NCBI GenBank assembly: GCA_026419785.1
Contig: JAODTK010005835.1
Span: 124,001 to 188,000, forward strand
DNA length: 64,000 bases
Direction: 5' to 3'
Source: Sclerodactyla briareus
Taxonomy: Eukaryota; Echinodermata; Holothuroidea; Dendrochirotida; Sclerodactylidae
Part shown: positions 22,130 through 32,690 of the stretch, in pieces
Position numbering within the stretch: the first letter of the stretch is position 1
How the letters are laid out: every line of letters begins with the position of its first letter
Made by a program: the position numbers and the translations under genes
The notes under the pieces: model-generated
Told to the model about the DNA's origin: nothing
What the model saw: only the letters and a program-made list of their open reading frames with translations
The model's database searches: none

Positions 22130-25100
22130 AGAATTTCTGTCAAAGACGTTAAGGGACAGCACATGCAGGCTTGGATACAACAGATATGATCATGGAGAAT
22201 GGAAACTTATCTTTAGGTTGAACCCCATTTCATACGATGTGGAAGTTAGTGTGCCTTAGTTTGGTACCATTAGGCATAAAATTGGGGGATAATACAAATT
22301 GCACATAACGCATGACATCCCCTTGACACCTGGGACTTTATTTCATGTTTCATTTTTTCGTTTTTAGTTGCAAATTCAACATTTAGAAGTTATGTTGTCT
22401 TCTCTCACCAAATTCATAATCATCACCTCCAACCCACTCCAGCAATCCTCTCACATACACTAAATGCTTTCGGAATTGAAAATAATTTGTGCGAATTTCA
22501 ATGAAAAAGAAGAATTTGTTTGGCAGGGTGTTGCGGTGTGGCATAATTGATTATTGGCCTGATTGGATGGCTTTTCGATCTTGCGCCAATATGTCGATGC
22601 ACCACCTTTAAAGGATGTAACGTCATTTATACCCGGAAAGCCTGACCTTGTTGGCTTGGTCTGACGCATCCAGTTTGTCTCCAGCTAATATATTAGCCTC
22701 TTTACAATCCATCCTGCAGTTGTCCGTTAATTAGTGACCACATACACAAGGTCCGATTGAAATCTCCTACGGCGGGGCGGTAGATCATTCAGCCCTGTAA
22801 AATTTGATAATCCTGCTGTTTTTAGTGCGATGTAAATTAATATTCATGAGTGAACGGGGCTTAGACGCCAAATAACAAAATTTTGATAGGTCTTCAACAA
22901 CCGTATGTCTGCTTTCAACGTCGCGTCAGTGTGATTGGCATGTGCTTGGCATGAGACAGGGTCATGTGTCGGTACCCTCTCGATGCGCTCTCTATATTTG
23001 ATTTGGGCCTGGAACTAAATCGAAATTTTACCATTGGCTTGTGACCTGATAGTGGAGACATTAATCCGATTGTCTCATCTCACAATCGTATGTCTGATCT
23101 TGCTCAACTTGCTTTAGTGTAATAAGCTAGTTCGAAGATAGAATAGGGTATTATGTAATTTATCCCGGCCGGGAAAACTCCGTCAACCGGACCCGCCAAT
23201 AGTGGGACTCTCATTCTTGGTTGATATTGACAGAAAAAAGTTCAATGAACTCGGGCTAAACCGCTTGATTAACCAAATGACACGAAAAACTATTATAATT
23301 ACCATGCACACTATTAATACCAGAAAACATCGGGCCGCCCCAAAGTAAACCGCAACTTTTTAAATACCTCCAAATAAGGACTATCGAAAGCGACCAATCA
23401 CGGCCGACTGGGGCTAATCGGCGCCCAGAAGTTACGCCTATGCACTACGTTTAAGGAATATTCCATTATACTGCGGGAAGCCAGCAGCGGATATATCACG
23501 GTGACGCGAGTGAAAAAATCATAAGTGAACTTCTGGAATTTCTGACTGCTTCACTGCTGAAATGGCACATAGTAATCACAGCAATTGATATAAACAGTTC
23601 TCGCTATGTGAACTAATTTTGAAATTATTCGTTGCAACATAGAAACGAAACATTAAGATCACGATCACCGCGTCTCCATTGAATACGCGGCAATTACCTT
23701 CGCATTAAGGAATATCCCGAAGCCAGTGGAGTGAAGACAAATGACGCTGCGCAGGAACTATCTTCGAACTCAGCTTATTGGCATGAAGTCAGGTTGATGC
23801 TTATAGGGTATACTTTGTAATGCACAGTAATTTGTATGATGCGGGCACACTTTTAATTTCATCGCTTTGTGGCTTGTGAACTTGCTCCAGTGTGATGGCA
23901 TGAGATGTTGATTTTTTTGCTCAAACTGGCTTCGTATTGGCATAACGTCAGGGATCATGGAGGCCGGGCCTAAATGTGTAATTTCATAGATTTTGGCTTA
24001 TGAACGTGAGTCATTGCGTTGTGTGCCCCCAATAAGATTCGTGATTTTCGAAGAAAATTCTGTCGTCAGTATTCGACTACCAGTTTGAAAAGATCTGGCA
24101 AAACACACAAAAAATACACACGAAAGGGCAGTAATTGTACCAAATTCGCCTCGGATGCGACAAAAAGTGAAAAAAAAAAAAAAAAGGTCCTTTCGCTTCC
24201 ACGCAGCTTCCGCACACTCCTTGGAAATTCACCTCACTGGCCCCTAACTCATACATCCTGTGAGGTGAAATATTGGAATTATACAACGACATTCTGATTG
24301 ACTTGAAAACTGCATTGCACCTCTTTTGTTACTAACCCTTGAACCTCTGACCGTTCCTCCTCCCTCGACCACGCGCGATTTGATACTGCATAGCTTACTT
24401 CAGACTGCTTCAATTTTCACCGCCTGTTTCCTTCAGGTACTGCTATATACGACGTCCCATATTCATGGTTGGGACAGTAGAGCTGGAAATCCCTGAATGT
24501 CCCAAATGTTCTGGTGAGATCCTGTTTTTCTAATTGGGCCGGGAAAACCCAGAAAAATGACGCGCTTCGCGCACACTGTTGGACAGATAGTGTGGAACAC
24601 AACTTATTGAACATTGGCCAAAAAGTCGGGGCACATAAATCGGGGTCTGACAAAATTTTAAAAAATTCCCCGATACATACTTTGTGATCACAAAAGGCTA
24701 GATTTGAGCTTGATACATGCAGCCTGAAACGCTCGGCGAGGTCATTTCCGGCCATCTGGGGGACTTGCGTCAACAAAATTCTTGTTCCTCCGCGCCAACC
24801 TGCGGTGCGTCCTCTTAGATAGTAGTCTCGTGCCCCCCCCCCCAGTTCGAAAAGCCGGTTACGCACTGAACTTGATCAGTGGGAGCTTCATGGTCCTGAT
24901 TGATTCTCAACTTGATTGGATGATTACACTTGAGGTAGAAGGTCCCTTTGTTTTAAATTCAATATCTCTCTCCAAACCGTATGTCTGATGAGTTGCTTCA
25001 ACTGCTTCAATATGCTGGAAATTTGGTCACGGTCAGGTTTGTGTGTTTTGTGTACGTCGTAATAATACACTTCGATACAGCTCATTGATACTGATTGGCG

Positions 25101-25760
25101 CGGAAACTAAATTGTAGTTTCCACCACATTTGGCTTGTGAACACGATAATAGAAGACGCAAGTCCGATTGGTCTCATACCTGGGTAGTAATTCATCCAAA
25201 ATGAGGGCGCCTTCCCTTTGGCCCGAGCTCAACCCCTCCCCCCAGACACCTCGCTCGGTATCGCCTGTTTTGTTTGAGACCGATTTATCTCGTCGTACTC
25301 GTGTATTTCCCCATAATGTAGATGCGCGTATTTGTTTTGGTATCACTGGCCCTATCAAATAATTCAGATGAGTGAGCAGGGCTATAGCCAAATCACAAAA
25401 TCTCGATATCTTAGTTCACAACCGTACGTACTGCACTGATTTTCGTCAAACTTGTCTGGCGACTCAGTGAAAAGTATCAACAACTACTATCATGGTATTG
25501 AAGACTGGTTTCTCATCATATCCATAAGTTGCGTGACCAAGAGTGTTTCCCCTGAAAACATCTCATAAGTATAGTCTTGAATTCGAGGTTTAGTGGATGA
25601 ATTGCCTATTGGTGAATAGATGGTTCATGTTGTTTCTTGCTGCCGGTGAATCAATATTCACCAGTGGGTCAGGGCCTAAAAGCAAAATCACAATCTCAAT
25701 TGCTAACAACTGGTGAGTTTAGAATTTTCATCCGACTTGTTTTTGTGAGATAAAAACTGA
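21960..25760. repeat. Degenerate interspersed repeat family, several units
   Basis: Recurring blocks are GGCTTGTGAACACG (21979, 25132, variants 23035 and 23995), CGATTGGTCTCAT (22015, 25165), ATTCATGAGTGA with GGGCTTA (about 22843, 25362, 25655) and CAACCGTATGTCTGCT-like sequence (22900, 23083, 24978, 25420). The blocks recur in the same relative order at intervals of several hundred bases. They are interrupted by unrelated sequence around 23165-24000 and 24040-24960. No coding content is seen. A 149-residue minus-strand frame at 24417-24866 has no recognisable motif. Confidence 0.6.
22130..22700 (+). repeat. Partial third copy of the 5-kb unit
   Basis: It aligns with about 11690-12245 of unit 1 and 16690-17260 of unit 2. 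Shared blocks are GCAGGCTTG.ATACAACAGA, CAATCCTC.CACATA.ACTAAA, TTTTCGATCTTGCGC and TCTGACGCATCCAGTTTG. It is more diverged than units 1 and 2 are from each other. It is bounded on the left by 21391-22129. Confidence 0.7.
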
Positions 25761-27124
25761 ACAATTCCAAAAACTGCTACGGATAATCGGATATGAATTG
25801 TCGTTCCTCATTTGGTTTCAGAACGGGCAGAGCTAAGAGGAATTGCTTGAGAAATCTCATACTTACAGTAAGTGGCAGTGCGAAAGTTGTATCTTTTCAT
25901 ACTAGTGGATTAAATGCCCATATATGGTGCGCTAGTCTCGCTGTTTTGTGCTACACACACTATCACATCATCACTGACATTAGCTAACTAAAAATCAGAA
26001 AACGCCAACAACTCGACAGAATGGTGTCAACGGTCATCTGGCCTCTTTGATATGCCAGTTAGGTGGAAATTTAGTCCTTTTAATCTTAACGACAGCTGGA
26101 ACACAAACTGTCACTATAAATACCATTCTTCTGTTAAATAGTACTCGGCCCATTGGATCCCAATCCATGACTCGGTAATTTCTTGTTATTGGGCCATTCC
26201 TTAGCGTCACACCAAGGGGACTCTCCATGATTCCACGACTTTAGAATATCAGGGTAGGGACTGGAGCAAGTTCCTTAACTGCAAGTGTTGAAGGTTCTGT
26301 CGTGCTGTGTGGATGATAGCATCAGGACAGGAGCCCTGTGGTTCAACAGGTTATCGGAAACTTTAGTACCATCCCGCCCTCCCCCCTTTTTTTAACGCAT
26401 ATGCAGTTCATACCGGGAAGCCTTTCTGTTCAGTATCAGGAAGGCTTCCTGGGGTGAAGGCTTGAAGCCGCTGAACAATTAAAATTGCTTGAATGCGCTA
26501 TCAAAACATTCGTGAGCCGTAACCGTATAATATCAGAACCCCCCCCCCCCCCCCACGAATGTCCCGACGGTCATGCATGCCTAGGCTTATATAACACAGC
26601 TCCCGCATTCAATTGGAATTTAATAACGGAATAAGTCTTAGTCCCCCGTCTCCTTGTTTCCCGTGCATTGGTCCCGTTTTCATCGGTCCCTCAGATGTTA
26701 TGGTTCCGCATCTTATACCGCTGTATTGAAGACATTTGTAAGTGAACTGCTACTCAAACTCCCTGCTATGGTACTAAGCGGTCAGTCAATTTTCATCCTT
26801 CATAGGCGAGGGATGGAATTAATGGGAGTTAGAAAGATGGCTTCAAAGCTTACGTCCACTTCCCCCCCCCCCACACACACTCACATTCATTGATCGTAGA
26901 TTATAAAACGCAGAAAACCACTGCGCGAGCTGCGCAGCACACCCTACTGGTAATGAGTCGCGTACCGCGACGTACTGAGCTGTAGGAGAGGTTTGGCACC
27001 TTCACGTGTAAGGGAACGGGATTTACGCCAGCACGCGAACGAATTCAGGAGTAAAGAATAGGAGACTAATCATAATTTAATAGATGGAATGAACGGCCGC
27101 CCGTGCCGAGACAGCTACCAATGA
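25761..27124. other. Unassigned sequence with poly(C) tracts
   Basis: No gene is recognised. Poly(C) runs lie at 26539-26554 (16 nt) and about 26862-26871. A short inverted block around GGGAAGCCTTTCTG (26418) and AGGAAGGCTTCCTGG (26439) could form a hairpin. Confidence 0.5.
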
Positions 27125-27240
27125 GCCAGTTAGGGGCATGGGCGTCACAGTTGGGGTACTGGGGGAAATGTCCCCCCCACTTTCAAAAGTGGGGGGGATA
27201 TCATTTTGTTTGTCCCCCCCACTTTTGCCGGACCGTAATA
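27125..27240. mobile_element. Inverted-repeat element (TCCCCCCCACTTT ends)
   Basis: TCCCCCCCACTTTC (27171-27184) is followed at once by its complement AAAGTGGGGGGGAT. A third direct copy, TGTCCCCCCCACTTTTG, lies near 27212-27228. The palindrome could fold into a hairpin. The arrangement resembles a MITE or foldback fragment. Target duplications were not found. Confidence 0.5.
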
Positions 27241-29179
27241 AAAAATAATAGGCACATGCCCAAATTTGTATCACTCTAAACTGATTTTGTCTAACCAAAC
27301 AATAATCGCGTTGGAAATTGTCTTAAGTCCACTAATACCAGTGCGGACCCAGGCCCCTGCGAAGGGGGGGGTGCTGGGGTGCTGCGCCCCCATATTTTTT
27401 CTGATGGGGTGCGGAGCACCCACTACCGATTCTAGGTCATTGTGTCCAGCACCCTTGCCGATTTTTTGTCGACGGATCATATTTGCAGATTGCACGAACT
27501 TTGGTATCCGGTTTTCGATCAGCTGGCTGCGAAAGTTGTTATTCAGTGTACTTGATGTCTAACACATAATTCTTATTAGATTATTTTTCTGTTGGAGAAG
27601 GCGACGGCCCCAAAAAACAAAAAAATCGCGCTGCGCGCGCGTTATCCTATCTTTTCCGTTAGATGTTTAATACAGTAGGCCCACGTTTAAAAAAATTTTT
27701 CAATACGTTTTTTCTACATGGCCATCTTCAAGTGGTGGTGACTATAGGTAGGCCACGAGGAGAATTTGGTTTGGACTTGATTCAGTGCACACCCCCCCCC
27801 CCCCCACTACAACAATGCCGGAATCCACTGCGATTTTCTTCACACTGCACACGTTGTAGTCTCTTCTGATCTTATTATCATTGTCTTGCCAGCTTGACGT
27901 GCTGTTTTAATAGAAGATTGAACTCTTGTAACGAAAAACCGCAGGGCAGGGGATCGTGCACATTATTATGGAGTTTACGTGGTTGACGTTTGGAACTATA
28001 CAGGTGCGAAGCGGGGCGAAACAATTCTGAGACATGTGAAATTTGGACGAACAATTTGAGGCGGATACTAATTCTGCAAAATTTACCAAATTTTCTGCTG
28101 ACTGTCTCAATTCCTTTCAATCAAATGCCCGAAAAATGCACACATTTTCCATGACAGTGATGTTCTGCAGCAGCTTCCAACCCAATTGGAAGGGCCCTCG
28201 ATGTAATATCTCTAAGACATGGATATGGTAGGAATGGACACCATGATGAAGAAATGTGAGGATTGACATCGATCAGTTTCGGAAATTTACTGTCAATTTC
28301 GTGTTGCATACTGCCATAGGTCGCGGAAGCAAGGGCTTCGGAACCGGGGGGGGGGGGCTGGGTGCGCCACCCCCCATGAAAATGTGGATGTTCGGAAAGG
28401 CCTTTCCGCCCCCCCCCATCGCACGGTCCGAAACCCCTCTTTGATTTTTCAAAATATCATTTGTCATTCATGCGTTTTCCCACTTTCCTCATTTCAGTTA
28501 GATTGCTGCATTTTCTGCTGATTCCAATTTTTCGAATCAATATCACGAAATGGCAAAATTTTCGCCGTTTTTCGCGACAATGTGTACATTAATCGTTGCC
28601 TTACTTGTAACATTATGGATATTCGAGCTATTTTTTCTCTTAGACTAGTATACCGTGACTGCATCTTTTACAAATCGTGGCCTGGAAAATCTGCTGACGG
28701 CGTGACATAGGGAGGAAGCGTCCGCCCCTTCCCAGCTCTCCATTTCGGCGCAAAGCAGTTTACCACGCATGGTCGAAATGAGACAGCCGAATAGATATGA
28801 AAAAAACGAGAGAGAGAGATTTAGGCAGAAGTCGATCCAAGATTTTTTAAATTCCGGCAAAGGTGAGGCAATCGTATTTTTGTTAAATAAATATCACACT
28901 GAATTGAGCAAAGGTTTGGCGCGCGAAGCTATTTTTATGTCACCCGTCCCCCGTAACTGCATGAATTTCGAGCGCCTATGAATTTCGGGCAATCTTTTTT
29001 TTTAGAGATTTGCGTCGAAAGAAACGGGATCGTGGTAAAGAAAAAAAAAAAAAAACAAACAACAAAAGAACATATATTACCTTGGGTCATCCAGAATGCA
29101 CTAACTGTAGTGCCTTGATGCATGGTCGTGAAAAGTGTTATTTCGACCAGCTTCCACAGAAAGACACAATAGTTCAGTA
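27241..29179. other. Unassigned sequence, GC-run rich
   Basis: It includes a GGGGTGCTGGGGTGCTGCGC segment at about 27367 with a partly complementary GGGTGCGGAGCACCC at 27407-27421. It also has C/G runs at 27792-27805, 28346-28357 and 28411-28418, and an A-run at 29040-29055. Reading frames up to 98 residues show no domain. Confidence 0.5.
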
Positions 29180-30350
29180 TTCAGCAAATCGCATCTAAGC
29201 CCCGGAAATGCAGACATTTTCCAAAGTGAGTGATATGTGTGATTTGACAGTCCCCAACATATCAGATTTAGGCACTCCGAAAATGGAACCTTACTGCGTC
29301 AGGTGTCATTTCGTTTGGCAGAAAAAGATCACAAGATCCAGAGTAGCAACTTGGCAAATCGCATGAGTCTACGGACCTTGAAATGCCAAAATTATTTCAG
29401 GACACAAGTTTGTGTTTTGGATGTGACATAATGCCAAATTGCATCTAGCCACCTGAAATGTGGAAAATTCTTAAAGTGAGGAAAATCGGGAATTTGGCGG
29501 TCCCCTTAAAGTTGAGATTCAGACCAACTTCCAAAGAAGGTCCCGTACCCCCCCCTCGATTTGGCAGAAGAAACTACAGATTCAGAGCACCAAATCCCAT
29601 CTAAGGAAATGTGAAAATGCAACGATCATTTCTCGAACGAAGTTAGTGTTTTGGAGTGCTTTATTGCCCAAATTGCATCTGAGGTGACCACAGAAAATGC
29701 AACTCTTCCCCAAAGTGGGGAGGGGGGGGGGGGGTGGCACTTCGGTATCCCCGGCAAGGTGCTTTTAAGACCAACTCCCAACGAAGGGAAATCACTGCTC
29801 TCGATTTGAGAAAAAAAATCGCAGAATTCGAGCACAAGCGCTCTAAAAACATTTAAACTGCAAATTAATTTGGAAGGAGGAGTGTTCGGGGTCCTCTATT
29901 GCACCTAACTGCATCTAAGGCCACCTGAAATGCAAAAATTTTTCTCAAAGTGGGAGAAAGGGGACTGTTGTGGTCCCTGAAAGATGAGAATTAGATCACT
30001 CCGAGAGGGAACCCACTGCCTAGTGTTTTTCGAGTCCTAATTGCCATTGCATCTCCGGCCACCTGAACCTGCAAAATTTTCCAAAGTGGGATAGGGGAAC
30101 TTCGGCGGTCCCCGAAAGGTGAGGATTTTTATTTAGACGCAGCTCCAAAGAAGGAAATCACGCCCTCAATTTGGCAGAAAAAAAATCACCAGATTCATAT
30201 TCACAAATCCATCTAAGACAGGTGCAATTGCAAAAATATTTCGGAAGGAGACGTGGTTTGGAGTGCTATATGCCCCAATTGCATCTAAGTCATCTGAGAT
30301 GCAAAATTTCCAGATGGGAGGGGGACACCCCTCCCTTAGACCCATCCCCC
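29180..30350. repeat. Degenerate satellite, about 115-bp unit in about 235-bp dimers
   Basis: The block GCATCTAAG.CCACCTGAAATG followed by CAAAATTTTCCAAAGTGGGA recurs at 29191, 29441, 29675, 29911, 30049 and 30281. Half-unit variants occur near 29355, 29586 and 30203, linked to TTTGGAGTGCT and GGCAGAAAAA blocks. Spacing of the main block is mostly 232-250 bp, which suggests an alternating two-type dimer. No coding content is seen. Confidence 0.75.
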
Positions 30351-30469
30351 AGATCATCAGCCAACTCCGCCCCCCCCCCCCCACTCAAAATTTCGTTTCC
30401 TACGCCACTGGCGGGAAGTGCTGCTCCCTGCAATAAGGGGGGGGGGGGGGGGGGGTGTCTGTAGACATT

Positions 30470-31139
30470 TTTGTACGGTACGCGTCAACTGTATGGTTGC
30501 GCGATTGTAATGCATAAACGTAGATCAGTTCCTTCAGATTGGTTTTTTTTTTTTTTTTTCCTTGAGATATCCCTTTCAGAAATTTATTTGTCAATTTTGG
30601 GGGATTTTGCTTACTGCCAATAACATGGGAAAGTACCTTTTCCGGCATCTTTGGGATCTAAAGGCTCAAAATTTCCTTGTACCATACGAGTACGCACTGA
30701 TGCTGGCCTAAAATTGTAAGGATGACATTAATTAGTTCCTTCAAGAACGTTTTCTGCAATACCAATTTCGAATTTATTTCCAATTTAGGGCTGCTTACTG
30801 CCATACAGGTGCGGGAATGCCGTTTCCTGCAATCTGAGCGGGTCCTATTAAACGAAAATTTCCTTTGTCCCTTACTGCGTCCACGATGGTGGCGGCTGGC
30901 CCGATTGTAAGGAATACACATCGATCATTTCCTTCAGAACGTTTTTCTAGAAATAAGAATTCTGAATTTATTTGCCATTTTCGGGACAAATTGCTTACTG
31001 CCTACTGTCGGGGTGCGGTTTTCCTTCTCTGGGGGGGGTGGTGGGGGGTAACACAAAAAAAATCTGTAACCCTACGCGTCGACAACCGACGAATTGGACG
31101 GCAAAGATTGATCAGTTCCTTCAGAGTTTCTTGAAATAA
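30470..31139. repeat. Degenerate satellite, about 190-bp unit (left part)
   Basis: GATCAGTTCCTTCAG with TTGCTTACTGCC recurs at about 30523, 30732, 30923 and 31109. Each unit begins with an ACGCGTCAAC..ATTGTAA region and ends with a GTGCCGTTTCCT-like block. The array stops abruptly at 31139 in mid-unit after TTCTTGAAATAAAA and resumes at 32520. Confidence 0.75.
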
Positions 31140-32520
31140 AACTAGAGCACCATGTGTCTGTAGCTCAAACTGCAAGAATGTAACCCGAGAATGTCAATTA
31201 TGTGATAAATGTTTCAGATCATTAGGCCAAGAGGCTTTTCAAACACTGGCCTATTGCGCCCCTTTTAGCTTTTGACCATATCTTCATATGGCCCAAGATG
31301 TCTTAGCAGTCAATAAATATTCAACATGATGGGCCCAGGGCCAACCGTCGCCCTAGGCCATGGGTCCTAAATCCCTGGCACCCTGAAGGTACAGCTATTA
31401 GACATCATTATGACTGAACTCAGCACTGTGCAACAGAATCGTAGGAGATACAAGATTTTGGCATTATTTCCATATATTGGGCCATGGCTCATAATTCCCA
31501 ACCACCTTCATGGCCCTCTACCCAGACCGTTACTGAACTCGTTAACTGTAGAAAAATCAATTGAAGCTTGTGGAAGGAGATTGATTTTCAAGTACCATTG
31601 TGTGAAATTTCTAAAATTGGCCCGGGGCTCAAGTAGGACCCTGGACCAAAATTCCTGAACACCCCAAGGTACGGCTGTTAGACCATCATTATGACTGAAT
31701 GCAGCACTGTGCAACAAATTCTAAGAGAGACATTTTGGTGTAATTCCCTCATTATGGGCCCTAGGGCTCTCACACTGGGCCTTGGGACTAAATTCTTTCA
31801 CCATAAGGCATAGCAAATGGCCACCATTATGACTGGAACATGAGTACCTGGCAACAAAATTTGGTAGAGATACAAGATTTTGCAGTATTTCCATATGGAT
31901 GGGCCCTAGGGCCAAACTGGGCCATGAGCCCAAAAACACCCCCCTAATGGCCCTCTAACCCAATACCATTACCTTGTAAACTTGAAGATCATCAATTGAA
32001 TCTTGTGGGCGGAGATGCATTTCAAGTACTATTGGTGTGAAATTTCATAAAATTGTCCCTCGGGCCCAGTGGACCTGGCGGAAATTCCTGAACACCCCGA
32101 AGGTACGGCTGTTTAACCATCATTATGACTGACCACACTGTGCAAACCACCAAAAAACACATTGTAAAAAAGAAGAAACAAGATACATTTTGAAATCTAT
32201 CATACCACCACACAAAAAAAAAAAAAAAAAAAAAAATAATGGCCTATACTGCCCCGTTAAATGACCTTTGACCTGCCCTTCACAAAGGCAACATGTCCCA
32301 TGGGTCAATACACAGTGGGGGTCCAGTTTGGTCCAAATCCATCACCAGAAATGACTGTGTGGGGCGAAAAAAGGCCAATTGTTAACACTGGATAGATAGA
32401 TAGATCGATAGATAGTAGATAGATAGATAGATAGATAGCTGATAGATCGATAGATAGATAGATAGATAGATAATAAGAGTGACATGCAAGATTCCAATAG
32501 CTCACCAGCATAGCTGTTTG
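31140..32520. mobile_element. Composite repeat element with tandem core and (GATA)n, inserted in satellite
   Basis: The left end starts TAGAGCACCATGTGTCTGTA. Core repeats then follow, marked by CATCATTATGACTGAA near 31403, 31686, 31816 and 32118 and by GGGCCC-rich blocks. Next come a poly(A) run (32212-32236) and the GATA microsatellite. The right end is about 32475-32520 with TAGCTCACCAGCATAGCTG. The flanking satellite unit continues across it, so this is an insertion. The order of short 5' part, tandem core, tetranucleotide microsatellite and short tail recalls non-autonomous Helentron derivatives (pearl-like elements of molluscs); that assignment is inferred. No protein is encoded. Confidence 0.6.
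32391..32471. repeat. (GATA)n microsatellite
   Basis: About 80 bp of GATA/TAGA units with a few GATC interruptions. It forms the penultimate segment of the composite element at 31140-32520. Confidence 0.95.
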
Positions 32521-32690
32521 AGCTGAAAAATTCGGAATTTTATTGACGATTTTAGGGTTTTCTGCTTACTGCCTTATGACCAAAGTGCCGTTTCCTTCAT
32601 TCTGGGGGTCTGTAAAACTGCAAATTCCCCATTGTTTCTGCTAACGCGCCAACCCATGGTGGCGCTCCGCTGAGATGTGCTACTACCCCT
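32521..32690. repeat. Degenerate satellite, about 190-bp unit (right part)
   Basis: The text from AAAAATTCGGAATTTTATTG through TTCTGCTTACTGCC to ATGGTGGCGCTCCGC continues the unit broken at 31139. Compare the unit at about 30955-31020. It marks the right flank of the inserted element. Confidence 0.65.

Noticed and set aside
24417-24866. 149-residue minus-strand frame
   Set aside because: No recognisable domain, it lies between degenerate repeat units, and its start region includes a poly(G) run.
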